Assembly (NCBI RefSeq): GCF_019710745.1
Contig: NZ_JAHKJW010000010.1
Span: 62,001 to 126,000 of the forward strand
DNA from: Streptomyces beigongshangae
Lineage (GTDB): Bacteria > Actinomycetota > Actinomycetes > Streptomycetales > Streptomycetaceae
Reading direction: 5' to 3'
DNA length: 64,000 nucleotides
Part shown: positions 1 through 9,142 of the stretch, piece by piece
Numbering within the stretch: position 1 is the stretch's first letter
How the letters are laid out: each line of letters opens with the position of its first letter
Notes under the pieces: model-generated
Seen by the model: the letters and a program-made list of their open reading frames with translations, nothing else
The model's database searches: none
Told to the model about the DNA's origin: nothing
Made by a program: the position numbers and the translations under genes

Positions 1-375
1 CGGGCGTTGTCGAAGAAGTACGGCGTCCACCGGCGTCTGGTACGAGAGGCACTGGCTCGCCGGTGCCGAAGCCGCGCAAGCGGCCGACGCGGGCCTCGTC
101 GCGGATGGAGCCGTACAAGAAGACGGTCGACGAGTGGCTGCGGGCTGATCTTGAAGCGCCGTGCAAGCAGCGGCACACCGCGGAGCGGATCGGTACGCGG
201 CTTCAGGAAGAGTTCGGCGTCACGCTTCCTTACACCACGGTGCGGGACTTCGTCACCGCCAGCCGCCAGGTGATTGCCACGGAGGGCGGGGTACTGGTCG
301 GGGTTTCCTGGTCCGGCGCAACGCGCCTGGGGCGGATGCCGAGGTGGACTTCGGGGAGGTGTCGGTGTACTCCTG
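1..375 (+). pseudogene. IS21-family IstA transposase remnant
   Basis: This is a 5'-truncated and frame-broken fragment of an IS21-type transposase (IstA). The opening frame reads RALSKKYGVHRRLVREALA, the usual N-terminal helix-turn-helix of IstA. After about position 60 the similarity moves to another frame (KKTVDEWLRADLEAPCKQRH), and after about 290 to a third (NAPGADAEVDFGEV) that stops near 375. Two or more indels are therefore needed to explain it, and the DDE catalytic core is absent. A matching fragment of the IS21 helper ATPase (IstB) lies at 14640-14765. Not functional. Confidence 0.75.
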
Positions 376-390
376 AAAATGCGCACCTGG

Positions 391-406
391 GTACGGATGA
401 ACGTGC
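391..406. repeat. Left arm of 16-bp perfect inverted repeat
   Basis: The sequence gtacggatgaacgtgc here is the exact reverse complement of 1353-1368. The two arms bracket the NmrA-like gene and sit at the inner edges of two transposase remnants, so they may be vestiges of transposon sequence in opposite orientations. Confidence 0.6.
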
Positions 407-421
407 TCGGGCCCTGGCGAT

Positions 422-1270
422 TCAACGGAAGGCGTCGGCGTTCTCCGAAGCCCACTGCAGGAACGGGCGAGCCGGCGTTCCGGTGACCTGAGAAACCGTG
501 TCGCGCACCATCAGCAGCTCGGGGTTCACGTCTCCACCAGTGACGTCGAGCACCGCGTCCGCGGCCTCGACCCCGAAGACCGCGACCATCTGCGCGTGGG
601 CCTGCCGACGGCTGATCTCGGCGAAGGGAACCTCCCGACCCAGTACTGCCGCGATGGCCTCGACCTGCTGTCGGGCGGTTATCGGCTCTGGCCCGGTCAA
701 GGCATACGTGCGTCCGTGGTGGCCGGGCTCGGTCAGTGCCACCCGTGCCACCGATGCGATGTCCGCGGGGTGGATGGTCGGCAGCGCGGTCTCGGCGTAC
801 GGTGCGCGGACGGTCTCGCGGCCACGGATGGACGCAGCCCACATCAGGGCGTTCGACGCGAACTGCGTCGGCCGCAGGATCGTCCAGGCCATACCGGTTT
901 CCTTGAGCAGGTGCTCCACCGCCAGGTTCTCGTCGGCGGGGCCGAGGTGCGGGTGGGTCTGGACGGTGATGGACGACACCAGCACGACGTGCTGCACTCC
1001 CGCCTGCCGGGCGGCTTCGAGGATGTCGGCGTCCGAGCCCAGACGCGACACAAGAAACAGCGAGCGCACCCCCTCCAGCGCGGGCTTCAATGACGCCGGC
1101 TCTGCGAAGTCGCCCTCCACAGCCTCGACCCCTTGGGGGAAGACGGCCCGTGCGGCATCACGGGTAAGCCCTCTCAGCGGCCCGACACCGCGTGCGTGCA
1201 GCTCCATCAGCAGGGCACTGCCTATGTTTCCAGTGGCTCCGGTCACGAGGATCACGAGCGTGTTTCCCAT
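422..1270 (-). CDS. NmrA-like NAD(P)-binding reductase
   Basis: A protein of about 282 residues with an N-terminal Rossmann motif (ILVTGATGNIGSALL) and the NmrA/atypical-SDR layout, including the VVLVSSITV strand and a WTILRPTQFASNAL segment. Members are NAD(P)H-dependent quinone/flavin reductases or redox-sensing proteins; the substrate cannot be told from sequence. I chose the ATG at 1270 because the glycine-rich motif then starts within ten residues. An in-frame ATG at 1312 would add 14 residues without a better ribosome-binding site. The gene stands alone between transposase remnants and inside a 16-bp inverted repeat, so it may have been carried or trapped by transposition. Confidence 0.75.
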   Translation of the reverse strand: MGNTLVILVTGATGNIGSALLMELHARGVGPLRGLTRDAARAVFPQGVEAVEGDFAEPASLKPALEGVRSLFLVSRLGSDADILEAARQAGVQHVVLVSSITVQTHPHLGPADENLAVEHLLKETGMAWTILRPTQFASNALMWAASIRGRETVRAPYAETALPTIHPADIASVARVALTEPGHHGRTYALTGPEPITARQQVEAIAAVLGREVPFAEISRRQAHAQMVAVFGVEAADAVLDVTGGDVNPELLMVRDTVSQVTGTPARPFLQWASENADAFR

Positions 1271-1352
1271 CGTCAGATGATCGAGTAGGTGACACGCTAG
1301 AAGCTCAATCATGCTTCAGGTCAAGAAGACGCCTGACCATGCCCGCGGGTGG

Positions 1353-1368
1353 GCACGTTCATCCGTAC
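1353..1368. repeat. Right arm of 16-bp perfect inverted repeat
   Basis: gcacgttcatccgtac is the exact inverse of 391-406 and lies just upstream of the NmrA-like gene, at the 3' end of the next transposase remnant. Confidence 0.6.
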
Positions 1369-1404
1369 TCGGCTGTGCGCGTTCACGTGTACGCCGACAC
1401 GGGC

Positions 1405-2090
1405 AGCCGACCGGTTTCGGCAGGCGCATGACGCGGTCGGAGAGGACACGGCCGACCAGCTCGACGGGCCGGTCGCGCAGGACCCAGGCCGGGCGAGTGA
1501 CGTCATGGCCGGCGTCGCTGACGATCACGATATCCGGGTCCCCCGCCTGCCACTGGCCCACGGCGATGAGCCGCTCGACAACCCCCCGCAGCTGGGCAGC
1601 AGTGACGGCGGTCGCGTCGTCTGCAGGTCCCAGCCGGACCGCGTCCAGGATCGCGGTCTAGGACGTGGCCCCCGGCTCCGGCACGGCCACGAAGGAGTAG
1701 GGCCAGCCGGGGATGAACTGCGAGGCCGTCTTCGCGCGGCCGTGGACGTGGCGGAACAGCCGTTCCGCCGAGCACGGTGCGTCCGAACGCAGCCACGGTG
1801 ACACGTCGACCGCCAGTACCAGGCGCCCGCCGTCAAAACGCGGGGGCGACAGCCCGGCCAGCACCGTCCGCAGCCGTCCGACGTCCATCCGGCCGGGGTT
1901 CAGGCCGCCATGCATCGCTCCGTGTCCACGCCGGTGCTCAGGCAGCAGCGTCAGGTCCACCGGGGACCTCACCGCACCCTCCGTACACAGCACCGCGTCC
2001 ATCAACTCGAACAACTCATCGCGCCGGACGGTCAGACACTCGTAGAGCTCGCCCTCACGGCCTTCGTCGCGATCACGTGCATCTTGGCCG
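1405..2090 (-). pseudogene. IS701/NF041680-like transposase remnant
   Basis: The minus strand encodes the N-terminal half of an IS701-like DDE transposase: ELFELMDAVLCTEGAVRS, then EHRRGHGAMHGGLNPGR, LVLAVDVSPWLR and FIPGWPYSFV. Near 1660 the frame breaks. The downstream part continues in another frame as GQWQAGDPDIVIVSDAGHDV and WVLRDRPVELVGRVLSDR, then runs out around 1405. The C-terminal third is missing and the 5' end is also out of frame near the expected start. It is a decayed, non-functional copy. Family assignment rests on my recognition of these motifs. Confidence 0.65.
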
Positions 2091-2147
2091 GAGCACAGGA
2101 TCAGACGAAGGCCGCCCCTACGTCCGGCGAATCCCCAGGTGAGCGAC

Positions 2148-2590
2148 TCAGTACGAGACACCGTTCGAGGCTGGAAGAAAAAGAACTTCCCAATGACGAC
2201 GTTGAGCCGCTGCCGTGACGGTTGGCAGGGCCTCGTAACACTCTCCGTCGCGGAGCATGGCCCACAGGACGTTGGCTCGTCGGCGGGCCAGAGCGAGTAG
2301 GGCCTGCTCGTGCCCCCTGCCCTCGTTCCGCTTGCGCCCGTGGTAAGCCTGAGAGGCAGAGCAGGTTCTCAGGCTGGCCATCGCGGAGAGGTAGAAGGCA
2401 CGGAGCAGGCCGCGGTGGTAGCGGCGCGGGCGGCGCATGCTGCCGCTGACGCGGCCGGAGTCCCGGGGCGCGAGTGAGAGGCCCGCGAAGGACGCGAGGC
2501 GGTCGGCCGTGCCGAAAGCCTTCAGGTCGCCACCGGTGGCGGCGATGCACTCGGCGCCGATCGTCCTCGCAGAGCTTCACCCGCCGCAGC
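2148..2590 (-). pseudogene. IS110-family transposase C-terminal remnant
   Basis: The minus-strand frame reads ECIAATGGDLKAFGTADRLA followed by FAGLSLAPRDSGRVSGSM, RRPRRYHRGLLRAFYLSA and KGHEQALL-like LALARRRANVLWAMLRDG. This is the conserved C-terminal (transposase_20) region of IS110 transposases. No start codon or N-terminal DEDD domain is present, so only the 3' part of the gene survives. It directly precedes the murJ-like gene and probably replaced that gene's original upstream region. Confidence 0.7.
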
Positions 2591-2691
2591 CGTACAGCCC
2601 AGGACTCACCCACACGAGTGACGCCCTCGCAAGATCACCGCCGTTTGCGGCTGGTGACGATCCTGCTGGCCAATTCTGTTGATGGTCGGTT

Positions 2692-4257
2692 GTGATGCTC
2701 GTTGGCCAGGCAACACGGGCGACGGGGCTGGTCCGTCAGGTGCTACAGGCCGCGGCGCTGGGAACGGGCCTGCTGGCCAGTACGTACAACACTGCGAACA
2801 CCGTGCCGACGAGCCTGTACACGCTGCTGATCGGTGGCGCGCTCAACGCTGTACTCGTGCCGCAGCTGGTGCGGGCCCGGACGACGGAGCCCGACGGCGG
2901 GCGGGCCTACGAGCAGCGGTTGGTCACGCTCGTGGTGTGCGTGCTGGGCGTGGGGACGGCGCTGGCGGTGTGGGCGGCGCCGCAGATCGTGGGCCTGTAC
3001 ATGCGGGACACTCCCGACAGTCATGAGGCGTTCGAGCTGACGGTGACGTTCGCCCGGTTCCTGCTTCCGCAGATCTTCTTCTACGGGCTGTTCAGCATCT
3101 ACGGGCAGGTGTTGAACGCCCGCGAGAAGTTCGGCGCGATGATGTGGACGCCGGTGCTGAACAATGTGGTGCTGGTCGGCATGTTCGCCGCCTACCTGGG
3201 GCTGATGGCGGTGTCCGACCAGGTTGAGGACATCACCGCCGGCCAGGTGCGGCTGCTGGGGATCGGGACGACAGCTGGCATCGCCGTGCAGGCCCTGGCT
3301 CTGATCCCGTTCGCGCGGGCGACGGGTTTCCGGTTCCGGCCGCGGTTCGACTGGCGGGGTACGGGCCTGGGCAAGAGCGTCCACGCGGCGAAGTGGACGC
3401 TGCTGTTCGTCCTGGCCAACCAGGTTGCCCTGACCGTGGTCACGAACTACGCCAATGCTGCCGACCAGGAACTGCCCCAGGCCGGCGCGGGCTACTCGGC
3501 CTACACCTACGCGCAGACCATCTGGATGCTGCCGCAGTCGATCGTGACCGTGTCCCTGGTTACGGCCCTGTTGCCGCGCATGAGCCGGGCTGTCGCCGAG
3601 GGACGCATCCCGGATCTACGCGCGGATCTGTCCCGGGCGCTGCGGATCAGCGGGGTGGTCATCGTGCCTGCCGCCTTCCTCTTCCTCGCCCTGGGCCCGC
3701 AGATCTCCTCGCTGCTGTTCGCCCACGGAGCAGCCGACGCCGCCTCGGTCCGCCCGCTGGGCTACATGCTTCAGGCTTTCGGGCTCGGGCTTATCCCGTT
3801 CTCTGCCCAGTACCTTCTGCTGCGCGGCTTCTACGCCTTCGAGGACACGCGCACGCCGTTCTTCATGGCGGCGTGGATCGCGGGCGTGAACATCGCCTTG
3901 GCCACGGCCTGTCATCTGCTGATGCCCGCCCGTTGGGCGGTGGTGGGCATGGCCGGGGCCTACACCCTCTCCTACGTGGCTGGCCTCGCGCTCACCGCGT
4001 CCCTGCTACGCAGGCGGCTGGGAGGCCGTGTCGACGACGGCGGTCTGCGCCGCACCTACGTGAAACTGTTTTGCGCCGCGGGCCCGGCTGCCGGGCTGGG
4101 CTGGGCCGCAGCGCGTGCGTGCGCTGGCCTGGGAGATGGAACGTGGCCTACAGCCGTCGCATTGGCTGCCGGGGCGCTCGCGACAGCCCTGGCGTACCTC
4201 CTTCTTGCCCGGTTGCTGAAAGTCAACGAGCTCCGTCGCCTGCCCGGGATGCGTTGA
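2692..4257 (+). CDS. MurJ/MviN-like lipid II flippase family protein
   Basis: A 521-residue integral membrane protein of the MurJ/MviN (MOP) family, with about 13-14 hydrophobic helices. The family hallmark is seen at the N terminus (AAALGTGLLASTYNTANTVP, LLIGGALNAVLVPQLVRAR). These proteins flip lipid-linked precursors such as lipid II across the membrane; Streptomyces carry several paralogues, some of them accessory. The predicted start (GTG 2692 or ATG 2695) lies immediately after a stop codon and without a clear SD. Transposase debris lies directly upstream, so the native cytoplasmic N terminus and promoter may be lost. Downstream, an IS1182 element begins 25 bp after the stop. Function may be impaired. 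Confidence 0.75.
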   Translation: MMLVGQATRATGLVRQVLQAAALGTGLLASTYNTANTVPTSLYTLLIGGALNAVLVPQLVRARTTEPDGGRAYEQRLVTLVVCVLGVGTALAVWAAPQIVGLYMRDTPDSHEAFELTVTFARFLLPQIFFYGLFSIYGQVLNAREKFGAMMWTPVLNNVVLVGMFAAYLGLMAVSDQVEDITAGQVRLLGIGTTAGIAVQALALIPFARATGFRFRPRFDWRGTGLGKSVHAAKWTLLFVLANQVALTVVTNYANAADQELPQAGAGYSAYTYAQTIWMLPQSIVTVSLVTALLPRMSRAVAEGRIPDLRADLSRALRISGVVIVPAAFLFLALGPQISSLLFAHGAADAASVRPLGYMLQAFGLGLIPFSAQYLLLRGFYAFEDTRTPFFMAAWIAGVNIALATACHLLMPARWAVVGMAGAYTLSYVAGLALTASLLRRRLGGRVDDGGLRRTYVKLFCAAGPAAGLGWAAARACAGLGDGTWPTAVALAAGALATALAYLLLARLLKVNELRRLPGMR

Positions 4258-4281
4258 GTCCAGGCAAGCGACGCAAGGGTG

Positions 4282-6172
4282 GGCAAGAACGCTGTCACCG
4301 ATCCTTTTAGCCATTTCGGGGGTCACGCGGTGAGGGAGAGGTCGAGTCGGGCGAGGTGGCTGACGCGGGTGCGGTCGAGCGGGTGGCCGGTCCACCAGGC
4401 ATCGAGGCGGATGAGGTTGAGTGCGACGGCGTAGAAGACGTGCTCCAGGTGGGTCTTCTGGAGACCGAGGTAGCGGGCACGTCTTATCCCGGTGACCGCG
4501 ACGGCCTGGTGGATGGTTCCCTCGATGCCCGCGCGGGTTGCGTACTTGGTTCGCCACTGCTCGTCGTCCTGCTGGAGGCGGGCATGGTCGAGGACTTCCT
4601 GCAGCTCGCGGGGTTGCAGGGAGAGGGTCCGGCCGCCGGTCTTCGAGCGGGTGCACTGGTCGCGCACCGGGCAGGGGCGGCATGTCTCCTTGTCGAACTT
4701 GATAATGATGATGGCTTTGGTGCCGCGCAGGGTGGCGGGGCTCCACCAGGTGCTGGTGTCCCCGCGTGGGCAGGTGGCCTGCCGCTTGTCCCAGTCGATG
4801 GTGAACGCGGTGCGGTCGAAACCGGCGCCGGCACGCGCCTGGGGTGAGCTGTTCATGAGGACCGGGGTGACCAGGGTGACTCCGAAGTTCTTCTTCATGC
4901 CCACGATCAATTCGGCGGAGGCGTAACCGGAGTCGAGGTAGTGCTTGGCGGGCAGGAGATCGCGGGCGGCGAGCATGTGATGGACCGGTTCGGTCATTTC
5001 CGCATCGGTCACCGTGGCGTCGGTGGTCGCGATGCCGGTGATCAAGCGCGGCGGCGGTCCGTCGGCTCCAGGGATCAGCGCCTGGCCGCCGGAAGCCGGG
5101 TCCTGGTCATCGGCATCGTCGCAGGACTCACTGATGTGGACCTTGTAGCCGGTCCACCAGGAGCCCTGTTTGAGGCCGTAGCGCGCGTCGGCGTCGTACG
5201 GAGAGGCCAGCCGCAGTCTGCCGGGCGGGAGGTCCTTGCTCTCCCGCCGCTTCACCTCCGCTCCGGCCTCGGACACGGTGCGGTGGTAATTCTGCACCCA
5301 CATCGCGCGCAGAACCTGTACCGCCGGGAGTTCGCGCAGCCACGCCGGGGCATCAGGGGTATGCACTGCCTCCAGCAGCGCGAAACCGTCCCGGCCGTAG
5401 ACCAGAGCCATCTCCTCCCGCTTGCTCGTGGAAGCCGGCGGATGCCAGGAGTGAATCCGCGGACCATAGCGTTCGGCCCATTCCCGAACCGGCACCGCCC
5501 GGGCCAGCCAGGCCGGGGCCGCACAGGCCAGCGCCTCCAGCGCGGCCCGCAGCGTCTCCCCGGCCAGCTCCAGCCTGTTCAGATCACGTACTGCCGCCAG
5601 CACGCGGGTGGAGTCGGTGCGCTGCTTGCCTCCGGCCTTCACCAGACCCCGGTCCTTGAGCGCGGTCAGCAGCAGGTCGAGCACCATCTCCTCCATCCCG
5701 TGCTCGACCAGTCGCGTGCGGAACTCGGACAGCACCGATGCGTCGAACCCGGGATCATCCAGCTCCAGGCCGAGCGCGTACTTCAGGTCCATGCCGTACC
5801 GCCCCCGATGCGCCGCCGCCCGGGCGGTGAGGTTCTCGGCGAACTGCAACACCGTCACCAGCGCCAGCTGGCCCGGTGACCAGCCCGGCCGCCCTCTGAC
5901 TCCGAACGCCTCGGCGAACTCGGCGTCCGCGAACAACTCGCCCAGCTCGTCACGGACCCGCATCGCCAACGGGTACGGGCCCCGTACCGCCACCGCCCGC
6001 GCCACCTGCGCGGTCAGCTCAGGCACCTTCGGCCACGACCTCGGCTGCATCGACACTCCACACCCCACCCGCGACCGGGAACGCCCAGACGGCCGCTGCT
6101 GCTCCGACCAACGAGCCGCCAGCCCTGCCGGGCACGGAATAAGCCAGCAGGATCGGTGACGGCGCTCTTACC
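4282..6172. mobile_element. IS1182-family insertion sequence, apparently intact
   Basis: The element is bounded by imperfect inverted repeats of about 24 bp: 4282-4305 and 6149-6172 share GC(T/C)GTCACCGATCCT plus a weaker outer part. It encloses one full-length minus-strand transposase. It lies just downstream of the murJ-like gene. I could not define a target duplication with confidence, so the outer limits may be off by a few bases. Confidence 0.7.
4323..6050 (-). CDS. IS1182-family transposase
   Basis: A full-length transposase of about 575 residues. The N-terminal domain has GRPGWSPGQLALVTVLQFAE, typical of IS1182/IS5-like enzymes. DDE-region signatures follow (KQRTDSTRVLAAV with the first Asp; HYLDSGYASAELIVG with the second). 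The C-terminal cysteine-rich insertion is C-P-R-G ... C-R-P-C-P-V-R-D-Q-C, followed by AGIEGTIHQAV with the Glu. It mobilises the surrounding element by cut-and-paste. I started at the ATG at 6050 (MQPRSWPKV); an ATG at 6068 would add six residues. No frameshift is visible, so the enzyme could be active. Confidence 0.88.
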   Translation of the reverse strand: MQPRSWPKVPELTAQVARAVAVRGPYPLAMRVRDELGELFADAEFAEAFGVRGRPGWSPGQLALVTVLQFAENLTARAAAHRGRYGMDLKYALGLELDDPGFDASVLSEFRTRLVEHGMEEMVLDLLLTALKDRGLVKAGGKQRTDSTRVLAAVRDLNRLELAGETLRAALEALACAAPAWLARAVPVREWAERYGPRIHSWHPPASTSKREEMALVYGRDGFALLEAVHTPDAPAWLRELPAVQVLRAMWVQNYHRTVSEAGAEVKRRESKDLPPGRLRLASPYDADARYGLKQGSWWTGYKVHISESCDDADDQDPASGGQALIPGADGPPPRLITGIATTDATVTDAEMTEPVHHMLAARDLLPAKHYLDSGYASAELIVGMKKNFGVTLVTPVLMNSSPQARAGAGFDRTAFTIDWDKRQATCPRGDTSTWWSPATLRGTKAIIIIKFDKETCRPCPVRDQCTRSKTGGRTLSLQPRELQEVLDHARLQQDDEQWRTKYATRAGIEGTIHQAVAVTGIRRARYLGLQKTHLEHVFYAVALNLIRLDAWWTGHPLDRTRVSHLARLDLSLTA

Positions 6173-6266
6173 GGCACCCCATCCAGCGAAAGGCGGGCCT
6201 TTTGCACCCTCGCCGGGTGGGGAGGGCGGTTCTGCACACCCTGGCCCCACTCGGCGTGGCGGTGCT

Positions 6267-6998
6267 CTACGGATCTACCGGCTTCCCATTGGGGTAGGAG
6301 CACACGGCGTAGACGTAACACTGGAAGTACGGGCCAGGGATGTCCCCAATGATGGGGAACGTATCGTTTTGCCCGAGATCCTTCACAACCATATTGGTCA
6401 GGTTGTAGTAGAAGATCTGCCGGTCGGAATGCTCCGTGAACAGGATCTTGGACGCCTTGTAGTCCTTGGAGTAGTAGGACGTCGTGTAGACGACGCTGTC
6501 CTCGACCACATCGGTCCCAGGCCAGTAGATGTAGCGCTTCATCTGCGCGTTGATCGAGAGGTTGACGTCGCGGCCGTCCTTCTGGTTCCAGTAGATCTCC
6601 AGCCACTGATGCTGATACTGGCCGAGACTGATGATGGCGCGGACGAAGATGGTGCTACGGAACACCCACTGGCCGTTCTCTATTGTTCCGTAGATCAGAT
6701 CGTCTTCGGTGCGGCCCCGGTACAGGCCATCGACGTAACCGACGAAGGGGCGCATCTCGTCGTAGGAGTAGGTCTTCGACCGCCCGGTCGCCTTCGAGGT
6801 GACGGTAGCGATTCCCCGGTAACAGGTCACGTTGACACGGCCCTTCGGTGACGCCTCGGTCACCGCGTCCACGCAGGCGTCGGAGGCGTCGGTGCTTGCG
6901 CTTGCATCGGCCGCCGAAACACCCGTGGACGCCATTATGAACGCCGCCGCGAGCGTGCCGGCGAGCGACGTCCGCCATTTGCGAGCCAATTCGATCAC
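6267..6998 (-). CDS. Secreted protein of unknown function
   Basis: About 243 residues beginning with a clear Sec signal peptide: basic ELARKWRTS, hydrophobic LAGTLAAAFIMASTG, and a VSA-ADA cleavage site near residue 27. The mature part is rich in Tyr, Asp, Thr and Ile, with several Trp, and carries four cysteines (two near the mature N terminus, two close to the C terminus) that could form disulfides. I chose GTG 6998 because GGAGAG lies at the proper distance upstream and the signal peptide then starts at once; an earlier ATG would put a hydrophilic stretch before it. I do not recognise the family. Base composition is noticeably more AT-rich than its neighbours, suggesting recent acquisition. 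Confidence 0.7.
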   Translation of the reverse strand: MIELARKWRTSLAGTLAAAFIMASTGVSAADASASTDASDACVDAVTEASPKGRVNVTCYRGIATVTSKATGRSKTYSYDEMRPFVGYVDGLYRGRTEDDLIYGTIENGQWVFRSTIFVRAIISLGQYQHQWLEIYWNQKDGRDVNLSINAQMKRYIYWPGTDVVEDSVVYTTSYYSKDYKASKILFTEHSDRQIFYYNLTNMVVKDLGQNDTFPIIGDIPGPYFQCYVYAVCSYPNGKPVDP

Positions 6999-7350
6999 AT
7001 TCTCTCCGGTCGCTGGATCTGCCATTACTCGGATCGTGACCGTGGGCGTTGGTCGGCAGCCTGTGATCAGCGCCTGGAAGGCCGGCACCCGTCGGTCATC
7101 CGCTCCAGGTGTAGCAACTCAGGCATTGTTCGCGTTCGACCCTCTGATCCGAACAAACAACTCTCGAAAAATATGGCGACGTCATGTGGGTCGTGGCACA
7201 CCGACGGCACGTCCCACGGGGTTTCGAGTAGGCTTGGCCCCGGTCGACCCGCGAGGGACCCATCTGGTTCCCCCTTGCAACGCCCGGACGTGGGAGGCCG
7301 AGAATCATCATGGCTTCGTCCGGGACACCGATGGTGATCCTGATGCCTTA
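6999..7350. other. Intergenic, AT-richer; no gene seen
   Basis: This is the upstream region of the secreted-protein gene up to the MITE-like element. I see no supported coding sequence. The short plus-strand reading frame at 7317-7349 ends at a stop made by the element's target site. Confidence 0.4.
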
Positions 7351-7616
7351 GAGGTCGTTTTCATCTATTTTGCACCGCCACAACTGCCTCATTGGAATAC
7401 TTGCGCTTCCTGAGTGCCGGACCGGCGGGGGCAACTACGGGGCGGATCGCCCATGCAGGCAATATTTGGGATGAGACGGAACTTGCTCAGATGAAACGGA
7501 AATTTGAAGCACCGCCTCAGTCACTCTGAGTTCTAGAGAAGCCATCGCCCCAATAGTCACGTCTCGACACTGCGACCTGTTGGGATGAAACGGGCTTCGT
7601 AGATGAAAACGACCTC
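7351..7616. mobile_element. MITE-like element with 17-bp terminal inverted repeats
   Basis: The ends gaggtcgttttcatcta (7351-7367) and its exact inverse (7600-7616) enclose only 266 bp with no coding capacity. Both ends are flanked by TTA (7348-7350 and 7617-7619), consistent with a 3-bp target duplication of an IS5-type transposase. It is either an internally deleted IS or a non-autonomous MITE. No parental transposase with these termini is in the window. Confidence 0.7.
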
Positions 7617-7619
7617 TTA

Positions 7620-8483
7620 GACGATGTCCTATGTGGTGATCGCTCGTTGTGCTGTGTATGGGGCGAGGTACGTGGAGTTGGATTGTTCCGGATGGGCTGT
7701 GGGAGATCGCGGAGTCGTTGATCCCGCCGTCGAGAGTGCGGCCGCAGGGCGGCGGAACGCAGGACACGCCTGATGAGACGCTGTTCGCGGCGATCATCTA
7801 CGTGCTGGTCAGCGGTTGCGCATGGCGCCAACTGCCGCCCTGCTTCGGCATACCGAAGTCAACCGCGCACCGCCGGTTCCTGATCTGGTCCAGAGCCGGG
7901 GTGTGGGGCCGCCTGCATGAGGCCGTGCTGCACCAGCTCGACGACGCCGGCCTCATCGACGTCACCCGTATCGTCCTGGACACCGCTCACGTACGCGCTA
8001 AAAAAGGGGCGAACACACAGGTCCGAGCCCCGTGGACCGGGCAAAGCCGGGCTCCAAGATGCACATCCTGTCGGACGCGAACGGACTGCCCCTTCTCGTC
8101 GGCATCTCCGCGGCGAACGTCCACGACAGCGAAGGACTGAAGCCCATGGTCGAGGGCCACCAAACGAGACACGACCCCCACAACGGCCGCCACTTCAAGC
8201 CCCAGCGTCTCTACGCGGACAAGGCCTACGACAACCTCACCTGCGGAAGTGGCTCTGGGGAAAGCACATCGGCGTGCGGATCGCCCGCAAAGGCATCGAA
8301 TCCAGCGAAAGGTTAGGGCGCCGCAGGTGGGTCATCGAGCGAACCATGAGCTGGCTGTCCGGCTACCGCAGGCTCAGTCCCCGCTACGAGCGCCATCCCC
8401 GCAACTACCTGGGCTTTCTCGGCCTCGCCGCCGCCCTGTGCTGCTACAAACGGCTCGTCCGACTCACCACATAGGACATCGTC
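7620..8483. mobile_element. IS5-family (IS427/IS1031-like) element
   Basis: Perfect 20-bp terminal inverted repeats (gacgatgtcctatgtggtga at 7620-7639, inverse at 8464-8483) delimit an 864-bp element flanked by TTA on both sides (7617-7619 and 8484-8486). The left TTA is shared with the MITE-like element, so one of them inserted at the other's edge. The transposase inside is frame-disrupted. Confidence 0.8.
7658..8474 (+). pseudogene. IS5-family transposase, two frame breaks
   Basis: The N-terminal part (WSWIVPDGLWEIAESLIPPS, DETLFAAIIYVLVSGCAWRQ, VLDTAHVRAKKG) is in one frame. At the A6G4 run near 8000-8009 the homology moves by -1 into the catalytic part (GSKMHILSDANGLPLLVG, QRLYADKAYD). 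IS427-group elements often express an OrfAB fusion by programmed frameshifting at such runs, so this first shift could be natural. A second change after ADKAYDN near 8233 moves to a third frame (LRKWLWGKHIGVRIARKG, WVIERTMSWLSGYRRLSPRY). That one looks like a one-base deletion and should inactivate the enzyme. Confidence 0.75.
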
Positions 8484-8486
8484 TTA

Positions 8487-9140
8487 GCGCCGGTTTTCGT
8501 TCCGATGTTCCTCAACCCCCGAAGAAGGCGGCTCAGGACGGCGCCGGAGGCTCCGGTCGCCGCGCCAGACGCTCCGCAGGCACCGGTGAGGACGCGTGAG
8601 ATGCGATCGGCCGGGTTCGCCTGCGGACTGTTGCCGGACCTCACCCTCCACCCGACAGGACGAGCACCGAGGTGCGCCGTCACCGGTTCGGCCCATCAGT
8701 GTCCCCCTGACGAGGTACGGCAATCGGCTGTCGGTGCCACGCCGTAGCGCGCCCATGAGGTACACGTTCATACCGCCGGTTCCGGCGGAACAGATCCGGC
8801 AGCTGCCCACCTGGGATGTTGCGAGCCTCCTTCTGAGCCCCTCGCCACCGCCACCGGCTTCCTGCAGTACGCAGGAACGATGGGTTCGGCCTGCCAGGCG
8901 TTCCAGGACGAGCCGGACCGGGCGCCAGGCTCCTTCTGTCCCGTCCCCCGCCCGCCGGAGCTTGCCCACCCGGGGTGACTACCACGTTCGGTTCTCTGGC
9001 GTGCGCGTGCGGACGGCGAGGCTGGCCGGGTAGAGCATCCGGTGTCCGTAGCGGGCGCGGGCCCGGTCGACGACGGCCTCGATCGCGAGCGAGGTGTCAT
9101 CGCTGCTGTCGAGGGTGAGTTGCCGCGCGGCTCGCCCGGG
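8487..9140. other. Intergenic debris between IS5 element and aldolase remnant
   Basis: No complete gene is supported in these 650 bases. A minus-strand frame at about 8986-9135 (DTSLAIEAVVDRARARYG, HRMLYPASLAVRTRTPEN, then stop) looks like the C terminus of a real protein whose 5' part is gone, possibly a Y-family DNA polymerase. The assignment is weak. Confidence 0.3.
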
Positions 9141-9142
9141 GC

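Noticed and set aside
7317..7349. Tiny reading frame (MASSGTPMVILMP) cut by the MITE-like element
   Set aside because: Removing both mobile elements still leaves an in-frame TAG at the TTA target site, so there is no evidence of an interrupted gene.
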